NCBI GenBank assembly: GCA_964415795.1
Contig: CAYQBN010000003.1
Coordinates: 139,864-203,863 of the forward strand
Reading direction: 5' to 3'
DNA from: CALITV01 sp964415795
Lineage (GTDB): Bacteria; UBP6; UBA1177; JAKLFG01
Length of the DNA stretch: 64,000 bases
Below, piece by piece: positions 24,817 to 34,035 of this stretch (position 1 is its first letter; the number at the start of each line of letters is the position of its first letter). Position numbers and translations under genes: made by a program. The notes below the pieces were generated by a model that saw only the letters and a program-made list of their open reading frames with translations, had not been told where the DNA came from and made no database searches.

Positions 24817-26328
24817 ATGGCCTATGACTATCGACACCTTTCCGACCAATTCAAGCACCGGCTCGATGTGCTCGTCACTATCGGCGTATCCCTGTCAGCC
24901 GAAAATAACCTTCCTCACCTACTCCGCATGATCATCCGTTATGCCCGCGACCTCACCAACGCCGATGGCGGCACACTTTACCTTCTTCGAGACAACAAAC
25001 TTCACTTCTCCATCATCCAGAACGCCTCTCTCGGCATCGACAAGAGCGAAGAGGCCGGCATTCCGATAGATCTCGAAGCGGTGGAGCTCGTCAAAAGCAA
25101 TGTCTGCGCCTATGCGGCGATTCTCGGCAAGACGGTGAACATCGCCGATGTCTATGAGTCGAAAGAGTTCGACTTTTCAGGACCCCGCAAATACGACAGC
25201 ATCACCGGTTATCGATCTCGTTCGATGCTCGTCGTTCCTATGAAAAACCATGTCGGGGCCGTCACCGGTGTCCTCCAACTGGTCAACGCAGTAGATCCCT
25301 CATCCGGCACGGTCATTCCTTTCAGCGCCGATGCGATAGAGCTGGTCGAGGCGATGGCCTCGATGGCGGCGGTCACCATAGAGAAGACGCGTCTGCTCGA
25401 AGAGACGCGCAACCTTTTCAACTCCATCATCGAGGTGCTCGGCATCGCGATGGACGCAAAATCGCACTACACCGGTAATCACATCCAGAAAGTAGCTGCC
25501 CTCAACCTCGAGATCGCCCGTGCCATCCATGATGACGGAGAGGTCTTTCCCGAGGTCCATTTTTCCGAGAACGATCTCGAAGAGATGCGGCTTGCCGGCT
25601 GGCTCCATGATATCGGCAAAGTGACCACTCCCGAATGGGTCATGGACAAGGACACCAAGCTCAAACGGGTCATAGATGGCATCGCTACCATCGAAAAACG
25701 GGTCGCCGATGCAGTGACGGAACTACGACGTAAAGGCAGAGAACGGGAGGCTGATGAACTCCTCGCCGATCTTGAATTCGTCCGCGAAAAGAATCGCCCC
25801 GTCGAAGAGATGAGCGATGCCGACATCTCTCGTTTGAAAGAGATCGCCCGTAAACGGCTCCCGCTCGGCCCGCGAGAAGAGCCATTCCTTACCGACGAGG
25901 AACTGCGCCATCTTTCGATCCGCCATGGATCGCTCACCGACGAAGAAATGGACACGGTCAAAGGACACGCCGTGTGGACGATGCGCATGCTCGAAAAACT
26001 TTCCTTTCCCGATCACCTCAAAAACACGCCGACCTATGCTGTTCAACACCACGAACGGCTCAACGGAACCGGCTACCCGATGGGCGTGAAGGGCGATCAG
26101 ATACCCTTTCCCTCGCGCATCCTCGCCATCGCCGATCTCTATGAGGCACTTACCGCGCGTGATCGTCCTTACAAAGACCGCATGTCATACGAACAAACCA
26201 TCGCGATCTTGCGTCGTCATGCGGCAAACGGCGACATAGACGGCCGCATTCTCGAATTCTGCGTCGAACGCGACATCTTCCGCCGTTTCGAGGAAAAACT
26301 ACGCCACGTCGAACCGCTCAAAGCATGA
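24817..26328 (+). CDS. GAF and HD-GYP domain phosphodiesterase
   Basis: The ATG at 24817 follows SD GGGAGAG. The 503-residue protein has a GAF domain at about 20-185 (NADGGTLYLLRDN, RSRSMLVVPMKNHVGAVTGV) and an HD-GYP domain to the C-terminus. The HD-GYP motifs are kept: HYTGNHIQKVAALNLEIA, HDIGKVTTPEWVM, HHERLNGTGYP and the ADLYEALTARDRPYK segment. HD-GYP enzymes hydrolyse cyclic-di-GMP or related dinucleotides. Between HDIGK and GYP lies a long charged insert of about 100 residues that looks partly coiled-coil (IEKRVADAVTELRRKGRERE). It is ATGA-coupled to the glycosyltransferase gene. Confidence 0.92.
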   Translation: MAYDYRHLSDQFKHRLDVLVTIGVSLSAENNLPHLLRMIIRYARDLTNADGGTLYLLRDNKLHFSIIQNASLGIDKSEEAGIPIDLEAVELVKSNVCAYAAILGKTVNIADVYESKEFDFSGPRKYDSITGYRSRSMLVVPMKNHVGAVTGVLQLVNAVDPSSGTVIPFSADAIELVEAMASMAAVTIEKTRLLEETRNLFNSIIEVLGIAMDAKSHYTGNHIQKVAALNLEIARAIHDDGEVFPEVHFSENDLEEMRLAGWLHDIGKVTTPEWVMDKDTKLKRVIDGIATIEKRVADAVTELRRKGREREADELLADLEFVREKNRPVEEMSDADISRLKEIARKRLPLGPREEPFLTDEELRHLSIRHGSLTDEEMDTVKGHAVWTMRMLEKLSFPDHLKNTPTYAVQHHERLNGTGYPMGVKGDQIPFPSRILAIADLYEALTARDRPYKDRMSYEQTIAILRRHAANGDIDGRILEFCVERDIFRRFEEKLRHVEPLKA

Positions 26329-27014
26329 ATCTCTCGGTCATCGTTCCGGTCTTCAACGAAGCGGCGACCGTCGGTACCGTGATCACCCGTCTTCTTTCAC
26401 TCCGCCCTCCGAACGGTCCTATCCACGAAATCATCGTGGTGAACGACGCCTCGACCGATGGAACGGCAGAGGTGCTTCAACCGCTGGTAGAACGCAACGA
26501 GATAATGCTCGTCACCCACTCGATCAACCGCGGCAAAGGGGCAGCGGTTCGCTCAGGGATCGCGGCGGCCCGGGGATCTCACATCCTCATCCAAGATGCC
26601 GACCTTGAATACGATCCTGATGACATTCCCCGTTTGTGGGAACGGGCACAAGCCGGTGCCGCTGTCGTCTTCGGCATTCGTGCGACCGGCGGAGCGTTTC
26701 TTCACCGCATAGCGAACCGTGTTCTTTCGCTGTTGACGCGGCTTGTTACCGGTCTTTCAGTCAGTGACATGGAAACCTGTTATAAACTCATCAGAACCGA
26801 CCTTCTCAAGCGGCTCTCCTTATGTGAAGATCGTTTCGGCATAGAGCCGGAAATGACCGTAAAACTAGCCCGTATCCTCGGTAAGGAGGGCCTCCCCTAC
26901 GCCGAGGTGCCGATCTCCTACCGTCCGCGCAGTTACGCCGAAGGAAAGAAGATAGGTCTTCGGGACGGCCTGCGGGCGCTCTGGTGCCTCATCCGCTACC
27001 GTTTCGGCGACTGA
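26325..27014 (+). CDS. Family 2 glycosyltransferase, dolichyl/polyprenyl-phosphate type
   Basis: The 229-residue GT-A enzyme starts within the stop of the HD-GYP gene (ATGA). Visible motifs are the nucleotide-binding VIVPVFNEAATV, VVNDASTDGT, NRGKGAAVRSGI, the metal-binding IQDADLEYDP and the acceptor region METCYKLIRTDLLKRL. The length without membrane helices matches dolichol-phosphate-mannose synthase-like enzymes that charge polyprenyl phosphate with a sugar. Coupling to a cyclic-dinucleotide phosphodiesterase suggests control of surface glycan synthesis. Its 3' end overlaps the convergent EamA gene by 26 bases. Confidence 0.92.
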   Translation: MNLSVIVPVFNEAATVGTVITRLLSLRPPNGPIHEIIVVNDASTDGTAEVLQPLVERNEIMLVTHSINRGKGAAVRSGIAAARGSHILIQDADLEYDPDDIPRLWERAQAGAAVVFGIRATGGAFLHRIANRVLSLLTRLVTGLSVSDMETCYKLIRTDLLKRLSLCEDRFGIEPEMTVKLARILGKEGLPYAEVPISYRPRSYAEGKKIGLRDGLRALWCLIRYRFGD

Positions 27015-27912
27015 AGAAGAAGTCTTCCTTCATGTTCGAAAGATAGAGTCCGCCGATGACGAGCGCGATGCCGGCGATCTTTTGCGTTGTAAAAGTCTCT
27101 TCGAGAATGAAAAAAGAAAAGAGAGCGGTGAGTACCGGTATGAGATTAGCAAAGACATTGGCCTTGGTGATGCCGATCATCCGTATGACCGGGATATAAC
27201 AAAGGAACGCCAAGACTGAGGCAAAGAACGAGAGCGCCAGAAGAGCACCGACGAGCTCTCCGTTGAGTGGAACGGAGCAGAACCTTTCGAGATCAAAGAA
27301 GAAAAAAAGCGGCAGAAAGTAAAGGAAACCGAGCGCGCTCTGCCAAGCAACGATGGTCACCGGATGATAGCGATCAGCGAGCCGTTTGATAATCATGCTG
27401 TAGCCCACCGCCGAAAAGACGGCGAAGAACATGAGGGCGATACCGTGGAGCGGCGCCTCGGGCGATTCTCCGAAACGGTAGCCGCGCGTCCATACCATCG
27501 CCACGATGCCGGAAAACGACATGAGGAATCCAGCGAGGTTGGTGGTCGAGACACGCTCGCGGAAGAAAAGAACGCCCGGCAGGATCACGAAGAGCGGTAT
27601 CGTCGAGATGATGAGCGCTCCAACGGTCGAGGAGACATACTTCATGCCGAAACTCTCGCCGAGAAAGTAACAAAAGGGTTCGGCGAACGCGAGCAGGAAA
27701 AACCACCGGACATCCTCGCGCCGTACCCGCAGGGCGATCCGGCCGATGATCGCAACGGTAACGAGCAAAAGCGACGCGATGAGGAGCCGAAGCGTGATGG
27801 TGGTGAGCGGCTCGTAGTAGCGGTAGACGATCTTTATCCAGACGAACGAGAGCGCCCACGAACACATCGCGAGTACCGCGAGGACATAGGTACCGAACGA
27901 AGCGCCGTTCAT
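26989..27912 (-). CDS. EamA/DMT-family transporter
   Basis: The 307-residue protein has ten predicted helices in two EamA repeats (MCSWALSFVWIKIVYRYYEP and later FFAVFSAVGYSMIIKRLADR). The second ends in LFSFFILEETFTTQKIAGIA, the typical EamA motif. Such exporters move amino acids or metabolites; the substrate cannot be read. The ATG at 27912 is preferred over GTG 27918 because SD GGAG is 8 bases from it. A promoter with a perfect -35 box precedes it. Confidence 0.9.
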   Translation of the reverse strand: MNGASFGTYVLAVLAMCSWALSFVWIKIVYRYYEPLTTITLRLLIASLLLVTVAIIGRIALRVRREDVRWFFLLAFAEPFCYFLGESFGMKYVSSTVGALIISTIPLFVILPGVLFFRERVSTTNLAGFLMSFSGIVAMVWTRGYRFGESPEAPLHGIALMFFAVFSAVGYSMIIKRLADRYHPVTIVAWQSALGFLYFLPLFFFFDLERFCSVPLNGELVGALLALSFFASVLAFLCYIPVIRMIGITKANVFANLIPVLTALFSFFILEETFTTQKIAGIALVIGGLYLSNMKEDFFFSRRNGSG

Positions 27913-27940
27913 CCACACGACTCCATTTCAACCGTCGCGG

Positions 27941-27969
27941 AGACTAAAGGAATGGGATGAGATTGTCAA
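27941..27969 (-). promoter_or_regulatory. Promoter of the EamA gene
   Basis: On the minus strand -35 TTGACA (27964-27969), a 17-base spacer and -10 TAGTCT (27941-27946). Confidence 0.65.
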
Positions 27970-28013
27970 ATGGTCGTTGTTTCACGCCAAAGTTATGGCC
28001 TTTGCATCAAGAT

Positions 28014-28045
28014 AAAAAAAGGGGCGGCCTAGGGAAAGCCGCCCC
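28014..28045 (-). terminator. Intrinsic terminator of the alpha-2-macroglobulin gene
   Basis: On the minus strand an 8-base-pair GC stem (GGGGCGGC/GCCGCCCC, 28021-28028 and 28038-28045) with a 9-base loop is followed by seven T. It begins 24 bases after the stop codon and is the clearest terminator in the window. Confidence 0.92.
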
Positions 28046-28069
28046 TGCACAGGTAGGAAACGAGATGAG

Positions 28070-31000
28070 CTATTCGGTGACGGTGAGCGTCTGGCCCTCG
28101 ATCTGATCCTTCTCCTCAGGATTGTAGTAAGGATTGACGCTCGATTCGCCGGTGTTCCCCTCGATCGGGTAGCGGGCGAGGAGGTCATAGGAGAGCGAAA
28201 CGGTCTGGCCGGCGGCGATGTGATTGATGTAGAGGATGAGTTGCCGCGGGGTCGTCTCGTACTTCTGGAGGAAGGTCCCCTCCTCCGCAAGAAGGGCATC
28301 GAGTTTGTCGGTAATGAGGTCGAATCCGGGGGGCATCCCGATGCTCGCGAGGATGACCGATTGCCCGACTCCGGAGACATTCTCTATCGTGACCGTCGCC
28401 GTCACGGTGTCGTTCACCGCGAGCGTCGTCTTATCGTAGGAAACGGCGATCGTAAGCGGGCCTTCGCTGGTCTGCGCCGCGCCGGGAACATACCACCGGG
28501 CAACCGCGGAGTACATGAGCTGACCGGTACCCGAGAACCCGATGGTGACGGTGTTTGTCCCCTTCTTCACCACCGCACCGAGGTCAATGAGTCGCATGAC
28601 ATCGCTATTGGTCTCGTCCACGGTGAACTCGACCGGTGTTCCGCCGTTCGCCGAGACCGTTATCGTCGCCTTGGCCGGATCGGGCGTCATGTTGTCGAGC
28701 GCCTCGACCATGAGCCGAAGTGCGAGGATGGTCCCCTGCGTCGTGCTCCAGTTGCCGAACTGGTCCTTATTCCCTGCGAGCCAGTTGAGGATCCCCTGCA
28801 CCTCGATATTGTGCCCGCCATACTCGAGGAGCATGAGCCCGATGAGCGCGGTCGTCTCGATGTTCGCGCTCGCCCCTTCGCCGTAGAACTCGGTTTTGAG
28901 CGTCTGTTCCCAATAAAAGCCTCCCTTGCCGTCGTCCTTCATGTCGGCGAGGATGTCGTCGATGAAAGCCCCGACTGCGGCATTCTCGCCATAGCCCGAC
29001 TTAATGAGCGCGATCGCTGCGATCGCTTTGCTGTAGTTGTCTTCCGCCTCGGAGAGATGTGCGAGCAGGTACTGCGCCCCCTTCTCCATCGCCGCGGACT
29101 GTTGGCCGGCCCGTGCGAGCGCCCACACCGCGTAGGCGGTCGTTCGGAAGACCGATCCCTGATAGTTATCTATCGCCCCTTCCGGGATGCCGCCGCTCGA
29201 GGGAGTGAAGGATCCATCACCGTTCTGCTGTGACACCATCCATGCGGTCGTCCGAGAGATCACCGCCGGGTCGACCTCGTGCACCATCGCCATATCCACG
29301 AACTCCATGAGCCCGTAAGTGGTCAGGACAAAGTGCGCCGGTGTGTCGCCGAACCATTCGAAGCCGCCGCCCGGTACTTCGTAGGTGAGCAGGCGTTGGT
29401 AACCCTGTGTGATGTAGTCCCGCGCCTTCAGTTCTATCTCGGGCGTTATCGTTCCGGTCTTGAGCATATACTGCAGGACGAGGATGTTCGGGTAGGTGGC
29501 CGACGAGGTCTGCTCGAAACAGCCGTAGGGCATTTGAAGTATCGAGTCGAGCCCCTCGATGACCTGCGACATCATGCCGGGATAGATCTTGACGAACAGT
29601 TCTTCCGAATCATCCACCGCTTCGGCCGGTATCTCGAGCGTCACTGTCGTGTCGCCGTTGAGGATGTCGCTCTTCGTGACACTCTGCGGGACTCCCGCCG
29701 GCAACACCGTGACCGAGCGTTTGACCGCGTCGCTCATCTTCGAGCCCTGCGCCGTGACGGTGAGCGTGTGTTTGCCGATCTTGAGTACCTTCACCGGGAA
29801 GTAGGCGCCGGTCACCGCGTTCGCCGGCACCTTCACCGTAACGGTATCCGAGCCGACCATCTCGAACCAATCTTCCTTCGAGGCGGTGAGCGTCACCGTC
29901 TGCTCTTCGGAGAGGTAGTTGTAGACGCCGACCGGCACCTTGACGATGTCGTTCTGAGTGAGGAACACGGGAAAATCTATGTCCACGAAGAAATCCTGAT
30001 AGACGAGAATGCCGTGGAGCGCGCTCCCGAGGGCGCCGTTCTTCGCGTTGGCGAGCGTCGTCACGCGCCAAGTCGTGATGCTGTCAGGCATCGTGAGTTC
30101 GACCTTCGCCGTTCCGTTCTCGGTCGTGACCAGTTCAGGATTCACATAGAGCGTCTCGGGGAACCACTCGCGCGTCTTCACCTCGCCCTGCTCCGAAGGC
30201 GTCGGCGTGTCGGCATCGCTGTATTCGCTGTCGCTGTCGGCAGTGGCAATCGCATCGGCGCCGGCACGCGGATCGCCGTTGCCGTCCTCCTCGCCGCCCC
30301 ATACATCCTCCGGGTTGCAGAGCATATAAGTGATCGTCACATCGTCGCCTGTTTTCTCCATCTCGTCGGGACCGCGGCTGGTGAGCGTCACCTTCGCCGC
30401 GTTGTAGTCCTGCGTGAACTCGCCCGTCATCGCGTTGCCCCACGGATCGGCGTTCTCCGGCTTTGCGAGCAGTTCGGTGACCTTGCTGGCATCGAGTTTG
30501 GCGTACTGCGTGCAATCCCAGAGGTAGTCGGTGTCCTTGTAGGATTCGAAGATCACCGCCGCACGCGCCGTTACCGCCTCCTGTGCCTTCGTCTTGTAGG
30601 TGTTTTCGGGCACCTTGTAGGAGTCCTCGACAAGGCTGTGCCCCGTGCGATCGCCCTCGGCGGCGAAGAAGGCCTCGGTTCGCTCGTTGAGTTCCGTCTC
30701 CTCCTCTTCTGTCGCCGGCTCAGCGGCCATGATGTCGGAGGGCGCGACGCCATAGACCACATAGCTCGGGTTCATGATGTTCTCTTCGAGTTCGAAGTAG
30801 GTCTGCTCGAGACCCGGCTTGAACTCCTGCACCGCGAAGACCGCCTCGTCAACGATCGAGACGCCGAGCGCCGCCTCGACCGCATCGCCCGCGAGGTCCT
30901 TCACGCTGAAGGTGAGATCCGCCTTCTCGCGTGGCTTATAGGTCTCCTTGTCGGTCGCGAGGTCTATCGTAAGGTTCGCCGCCTTGCGGACATAGACCGG

Positions 31001-32983
31001 TCGGGCGTCGCGGATGATGTTTCCCTCTTCGGTAAGGTAATAAGCCACGAGTTCCACCGGTCCGGTGAGCGTTTCATCAATGTCGAGCGCAAGGGTCCCC
31101 TTCCCTTCCTTCAACTCGACCGTCTTCATGAGACGCACCTGACCGTTCTGGATGACATCGAGATAGACGCGGTCGGGAAGAAGCGCCGGAGCCGGATCGG
31201 TCGGGTCGAAACTCGCGATGACGAACACCTCGAGCGTGTCGCCGACCTCGAGTATCGGCTGGAGCGGCCGCACCATGACGAATTCTTTGTTCGTGTCTTT
31301 GCTGAACGAGAAGACTTTCGTTATCTCTTTGTTATTTTGCGTGAGCGTGACCGTGAAGTCTGTTTCGTCACCCGCCGCAGCATAGTCAAAGACGGCTATA
31401 CCGAGCAGTGGAACCTCTACAGCGAAGTGATCGTTCTTGGTGGCGATGTCCACCACGCCGGCGACCGGCGTGCCCGAGGGATCGTTGAGGATGAGGTAAA
31501 AGCGCTGTTCGAGACCCGGCAGAATGCGCCCCGCCTCAGGAACGAGCGTGATGAGCACCGGGTTCTGAACGACGAGCGCCTTCTTGACGGTCGTCTGCTC
31601 GTGTCCTGCGCCGTCTTTGACCGTGATGTCGAACTGAACGAAAGCGTTCCCCTGTTCGAGTTCGCTCCCGACGAAGTAGTCCGGCAGGGTGAGCGAGAAG
31701 GTGTAGGCCCCGTCATCATCGAGCGTTCCATCAACGGTATAGAACTCCTCGTAACCGACATCGAACTTCTTGGCCGACACATGGACCGCGCCGCCGGCTA
31801 CCGGTTTGCCGTAGAAGTACTGCGCCTTGACCGACCCCGTGAACGATTGCCCCGGCAGGTAGAACTCCTTGTCGGAGCCGAACGAGATACTGAACTTCGG
31901 CAGAACATAGTTGTCCACGAGGATCGTCTTCTCGGTGGTCACCTTCTTATCGGTGCCGACGACCGCCTGCACCGTGTAATTGCCAAGTCCCACAAGATTC
32001 GCCAACTTGAACGAGGTCGCAAAGACGCCCCACTCGCTCGTCGTCCCCTTCTGTTTGAAGACCTTGGTCCCCTTCGGGTCGAGTATCTCGAGCGTCACCT
32101 CGCGCTCGGCGAGCGGCGTTTTATGCGGCACGCGGAGCGACAACGCACGAATATATATTGTCTGTCCCGGCTGATAGACCGGCTTATCGGTCGTAAGCAT
32201 CACCTTTTCGAACCGCTCGCAGAAGGCGGTCGTCCGCATCTCCTGCGTCCCGAGCGGTGTCTCGACGCTCGCCACGAGATCGATCTGCCCTTCGAGTTCC
32301 GCCGGGAGACTCATTTGCACCGACGCTTGACCGAATTCATCGGTTTTGCCGGTTCCTGACGCGATTGCCTCCTCGCCGAGGTAAGCGGTCAATTTTATTG
32401 GGACATTCATGATGGGATCACCCGCCTGCCGATTCTGGACAAACACCTTATATATGGTGGTGTCACCTTCGAGGAGTCGTTTGCTTCCGAGCAGTTGGGT
32501 CTGGATGCGCGGCATAATGTGGAAAAGCGAGAGATTTCCCGGAAGTTCCAACTGGTTCCACGCGAGTTTGTAACTGAGAAGCAAACCCGCCGCCGTATCA
32601 TAGTCGGGCAGGTAATCCTTCCCGAGCGGAACGACGATCTCCTTGTCGGCCGGTCGAACCGTTGTCGTGATACTTCGGTCCATTCCCTCCTGTACCGTTC
32701 CGACATAGTCGGCGACCGAGACCGTCGCGGTGAGGCTGAACGGCATCGCGGTCGCTTGAACGGTAATGGGCATCCGCAGGCGGTACTCGCCGCCGGCGAA
32801 GTCGATGAAGACCTGCGCCTCGTGGAGCGTGAGCACCCCTACTGTGATATCACGCGGCGGGTTGTCGGCGAACGGGTTGTCTTTCCCGGTGCCATCGCCG
32901 GTGGTCACTTGATTGCCGCATGCCGCAAAAACGAGCATCGAGATCGCGATAACTGCCTGAATAAAGAAGCTTTTCTCTAACAT
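28070..32983 (-). CDS. Alpha-2-macroglobulin family lipoprotein with thioester
   Basis: The ATG at 32983 has SD GGAGG and opens a signal peptide with lipobox VFAAC. The 1637-residue protein has the MG-domain array (DKPVYQPGQTIYIRALSLR, DKEFYLPGQSFTGSVKAQYF), a long charged bait-like region around residues 750-930 and the A2M domain (WFPETLYVNPELVTTENGTA). The thioester motif MPYGCFEQTSS at about residue 1150 keeps Cys and Gln. An alpha/alpha-toroid TED domain and a receptor-type C-terminal domain (MPPGFDLITDKLDALL) follow. Bacterial homologues are periplasmic protease traps, often beside a PBP1C gene; none is adjacent here. Confidence 0.93.
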   Translation of the reverse strand: MLEKSFFIQAVIAISMLVFAACGNQVTTGDGTGKDNPFADNPPRDITVGVLTLHEAQVFIDFAGGEYRLRMPITVQATAMPFSLTATVSVADYVGTVQEGMDRSITTTVRPADKEIVVPLGKDYLPDYDTAAGLLLSYKLAWNQLELPGNLSLFHIMPRIQTQLLGSKRLLEGDTTIYKVFVQNRQAGDPIMNVPIKLTAYLGEEAIASGTGKTDEFGQASVQMSLPAELEGQIDLVASVETPLGTQEMRTTAFCERFEKVMLTTDKPVYQPGQTIYIRALSLRVPHKTPLAEREVTLEILDPKGTKVFKQKGTTSEWGVFATSFKLANLVGLGNYTVQAVVGTDKKVTTEKTILVDNYVLPKFSISFGSDKEFYLPGQSFTGSVKAQYFYGKPVAGGAVHVSAKKFDVGYEEFYTVDGTLDDDGAYTFSLTLPDYFVGSELEQGNAFVQFDITVKDGAGHEQTTVKKALVVQNPVLITLVPEAGRILPGLEQRFYLILNDPSGTPVAGVVDIATKNDHFAVEVPLLGIAVFDYAAAGDETDFTVTLTQNNKEITKVFSFSKDTNKEFVMVRPLQPILEVGDTLEVFVIASFDPTDPAPALLPDRVYLDVIQNGQVRLMKTVELKEGKGTLALDIDETLTGPVELVAYYLTEEGNIIRDARPVYVRKAANLTIDLATDKETYKPREKADLTFSVKDLAGDAVEAALGVSIVDEAVFAVQEFKPGLEQTYFELEENIMNPSYVVYGVAPSDIMAAEPATEEEETELNERTEAFFAAEGDRTGHSLVEDSYKVPENTYKTKAQEAVTARAAVIFESYKDTDYLWDCTQYAKLDASKVTELLAKPENADPWGNAMTGEFTQDYNAAKVTLTSRGPDEMEKTGDDVTITYMLCNPEDVWGGEEDGNGDPRAGADAIATADSDSEYSDADTPTPSEQGEVKTREWFPETLYVNPELVTTENGTAKVELTMPDSITTWRVTTLANAKNGALGSALHGILVYQDFFVDIDFPVFLTQNDIVKVPVGVYNYLSEEQTVTLTASKEDWFEMVGSDTVTVKVPANAVTGAYFPVKVLKIGKHTLTVTAQGSKMSDAVKRSVTVLPAGVPQSVTKSDILNGDTTVTLEIPAEAVDDSEELFVKIYPGMMSQVIEGLDSILQMPYGCFEQTSSATYPNILVLQYMLKTGTITPEIELKARDYITQGYQRLLTYEVPGGGFEWFGDTPAHFVLTTYGLMEFVDMAMVHEVDPAVISRTTAWMVSQQNGDGSFTPSSGGIPEGAIDNYQGSVFRTTAYAVWALARAGQQSAAMEKGAQYLLAHLSEAEDNYSKAIAAIALIKSGYGENAAVGAFIDDILADMKDDGKGGFYWEQTLKTEFYGEGASANIETTALIGLMLLEYGGHNIEVQGILNWLAGNKDQFGNWSTTQGTILALRLMVEALDNMTPDPAKATITVSANGGTPVEFTVDETNSDVMRLIDLGAVVKKGTNTVTIGFSGTGQLMYSAVARWYVPGAAQTSEGPLTIAVSYDKTTLAVNDTVTATVTIENVSGVGQSVILASIGMPPGFDLITDKLDALLAEEGTFLQKYETTPRQLILYINHIAAGQTVSLSYDLLARYPIEGNTGESSVNPYYNPEEKDQIEGQTLTVTE

Positions 32984-33056
32984 AGCAACCTCCACGATAA
33001 GATCGTGTAAAGACCTTGAACGGCTGTTTAGTATCTGCAGAGAGAAGATGTTATTG

Positions 33057-33086
33057 AAAAAAATTCCCCCCAAGGCATGCGGGGCG
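33057..33086 (-). terminator. Weak intrinsic terminator of the PilZ gene
   Basis: On the minus strand CCCC-GCATGCCTT-GGGG is followed by AATTTTTTT, 44 or more bases after the PilZ stop. The stem is only 4-5 base pairs. Confidence 0.35.
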
Positions 33087-33127
33087 TTTTTCGAACTTCC
33101 CTTGATTTGCTGAAAAAAGGGAAAACC

Positions 33128-33886
33128 CTAGCGCGGGAAACGGAGGATATCCTCGCTCTCGATGTTGTGGCGGGTGAGTTCACGCTTGAGAAGCGCGCGG
33201 TCATTCTCGTCCCAGAGATCGAGGTCGACGGTGATGAGGTTCTTGTACATGTTGAATATCTGATTCTGCTTGATGTGCCCCTGTACCGTCAAAAAATCAC
33301 CATTCTCGTTCTTGATGGGAAAACGTATCGAGACATAGTCGTTCTCTAGAAAGAGGTACTCGTACTCGGCATCCACGAGGAATTTGAGGGTGTTGTCCTC
33401 GGTCGAGACAACGCCCTCGAAGGTCGGATAACCACGGAGTCGCGGATCGCGTGCCTGTTCCTCGACTTGGAAGCCGAACTCGACATAGGCGGTCGGAGAT
33501 TCGTTGAGTCGCTTAATGATCTCTTTCGCCTTACGGACCTTCTCACGCGCCTCCTTCGCCTCGTCGGAGACATAATCCATCTTGAGGCCGACCAGTTTCA
33601 CCTTGTCGTTGATCGGTACGATACGCCGCACGATGCCGGTACCAGCCACCCCTTCCTTTTTCACAAGATAGTTCACTTTCGTATCGAAGTTACCGTACTT
33701 CTCATCGATGATGTCATAGCGCACTTCGTATTGATCGCCTTCTTTGACCGGCAGTTGCACCGGCACATGGATGCCGATCCCCTCTTCAGTGATGTCCACC
33801 AACGGAAAGGTGTTGTAGATGCCGTCTATCTTCACATTGGCAAGAAAGCCGGTCATCTGGATCCGTTCTTTTCGTTCGATCTTCAT
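33128..33886 (-). CDS. PilZ-domain protein
   Basis: The ATG at 33886 has SD GGAGGA; the frame upstream of it is not supported. The 252-residue cytoplasmic protein has an N-terminal PilZ-type domain with the RxxxR arm (ERKERIQ, residues 4-10) and the DxS/TxxG strand motif (VDITEEGIGIHV), both expected for cyclic-di-GMP binding, with Thr in place of Ser. A helical charged linker (EAREKVRKAKEIIKRLNE) leads to a second beta-rich, PilZ-like half (YVEFGFQVEEQARDPR, YEYLFLENDYVSIRF) without clear ligand motifs. It may connect to the HD-GYP enzyme at 24817-26328. It is divergent from the PpiC gene. Confidence 0.75.
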   Translation of the reverse strand: MKIERKERIQMTGFLANVKIDGIYNTFPLVDITEEGIGIHVPVQLPVKEGDQYEVRYDIIDEKYGNFDTKVNYLVKKEGVAGTGIVRRIVPINDKVKLVGLKMDYVSDEAKEAREKVRKAKEIIKRLNESPTAYVEFGFQVEEQARDPRLRGYPTFEGVVSTEDNTLKFLVDAEYEYLFLENDYVSIRFPIKNENGDFLTVQGHIKQNQIFNMYKNLITVDLDLWDENDRALLKRELTRHNIESEDILRFPR

Positions 33887-33925
33887 CGTCTCCTCCGTAC
33901 AGAAAAGTAAAAAGAACTGTTTTAC

Positions 33926-33954
33926 ACCATAGCGAGAGGCAGATGAAAAGTCAA
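33926..33954 (-). promoter_or_regulatory. Promoter of the PilZ gene
   Basis: On the minus strand -35 TTGACT (33949-33954), a 17-base spacer and -10 TATGGT (33926-33931). Confidence 0.65.
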
Positions 33955-33981
33955 TAGCGCGCATTCCCGGCGACAAATAAC

Positions 33982-34009
33982 TTGTGCCGATGTCGTTTTT
34001 CGATACAAT
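33982..34009 (+). promoter_or_regulatory. Promoter of the ppiC-prfB operon
   Basis: TTGTGC (33982-33987), a 16-base spacer and TACAAT (34004-34009), with the ATG 27 bases later. The -35 box is weak. Confidence 0.5.
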
Positions 34010-34035
34010 CGCTTCGACGAAAGAGGCATGATGAC

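Noticed and set aside
29279..32359. 1026-codon open frame on the plus strand, antisense to the alpha-2-macroglobulin gene
   Set aside because: Its product is Arg/His/Asp-rich without domains, it has no ribosome site, and it mirrors the codon bias of the real gene, whose motifs are unambiguous.
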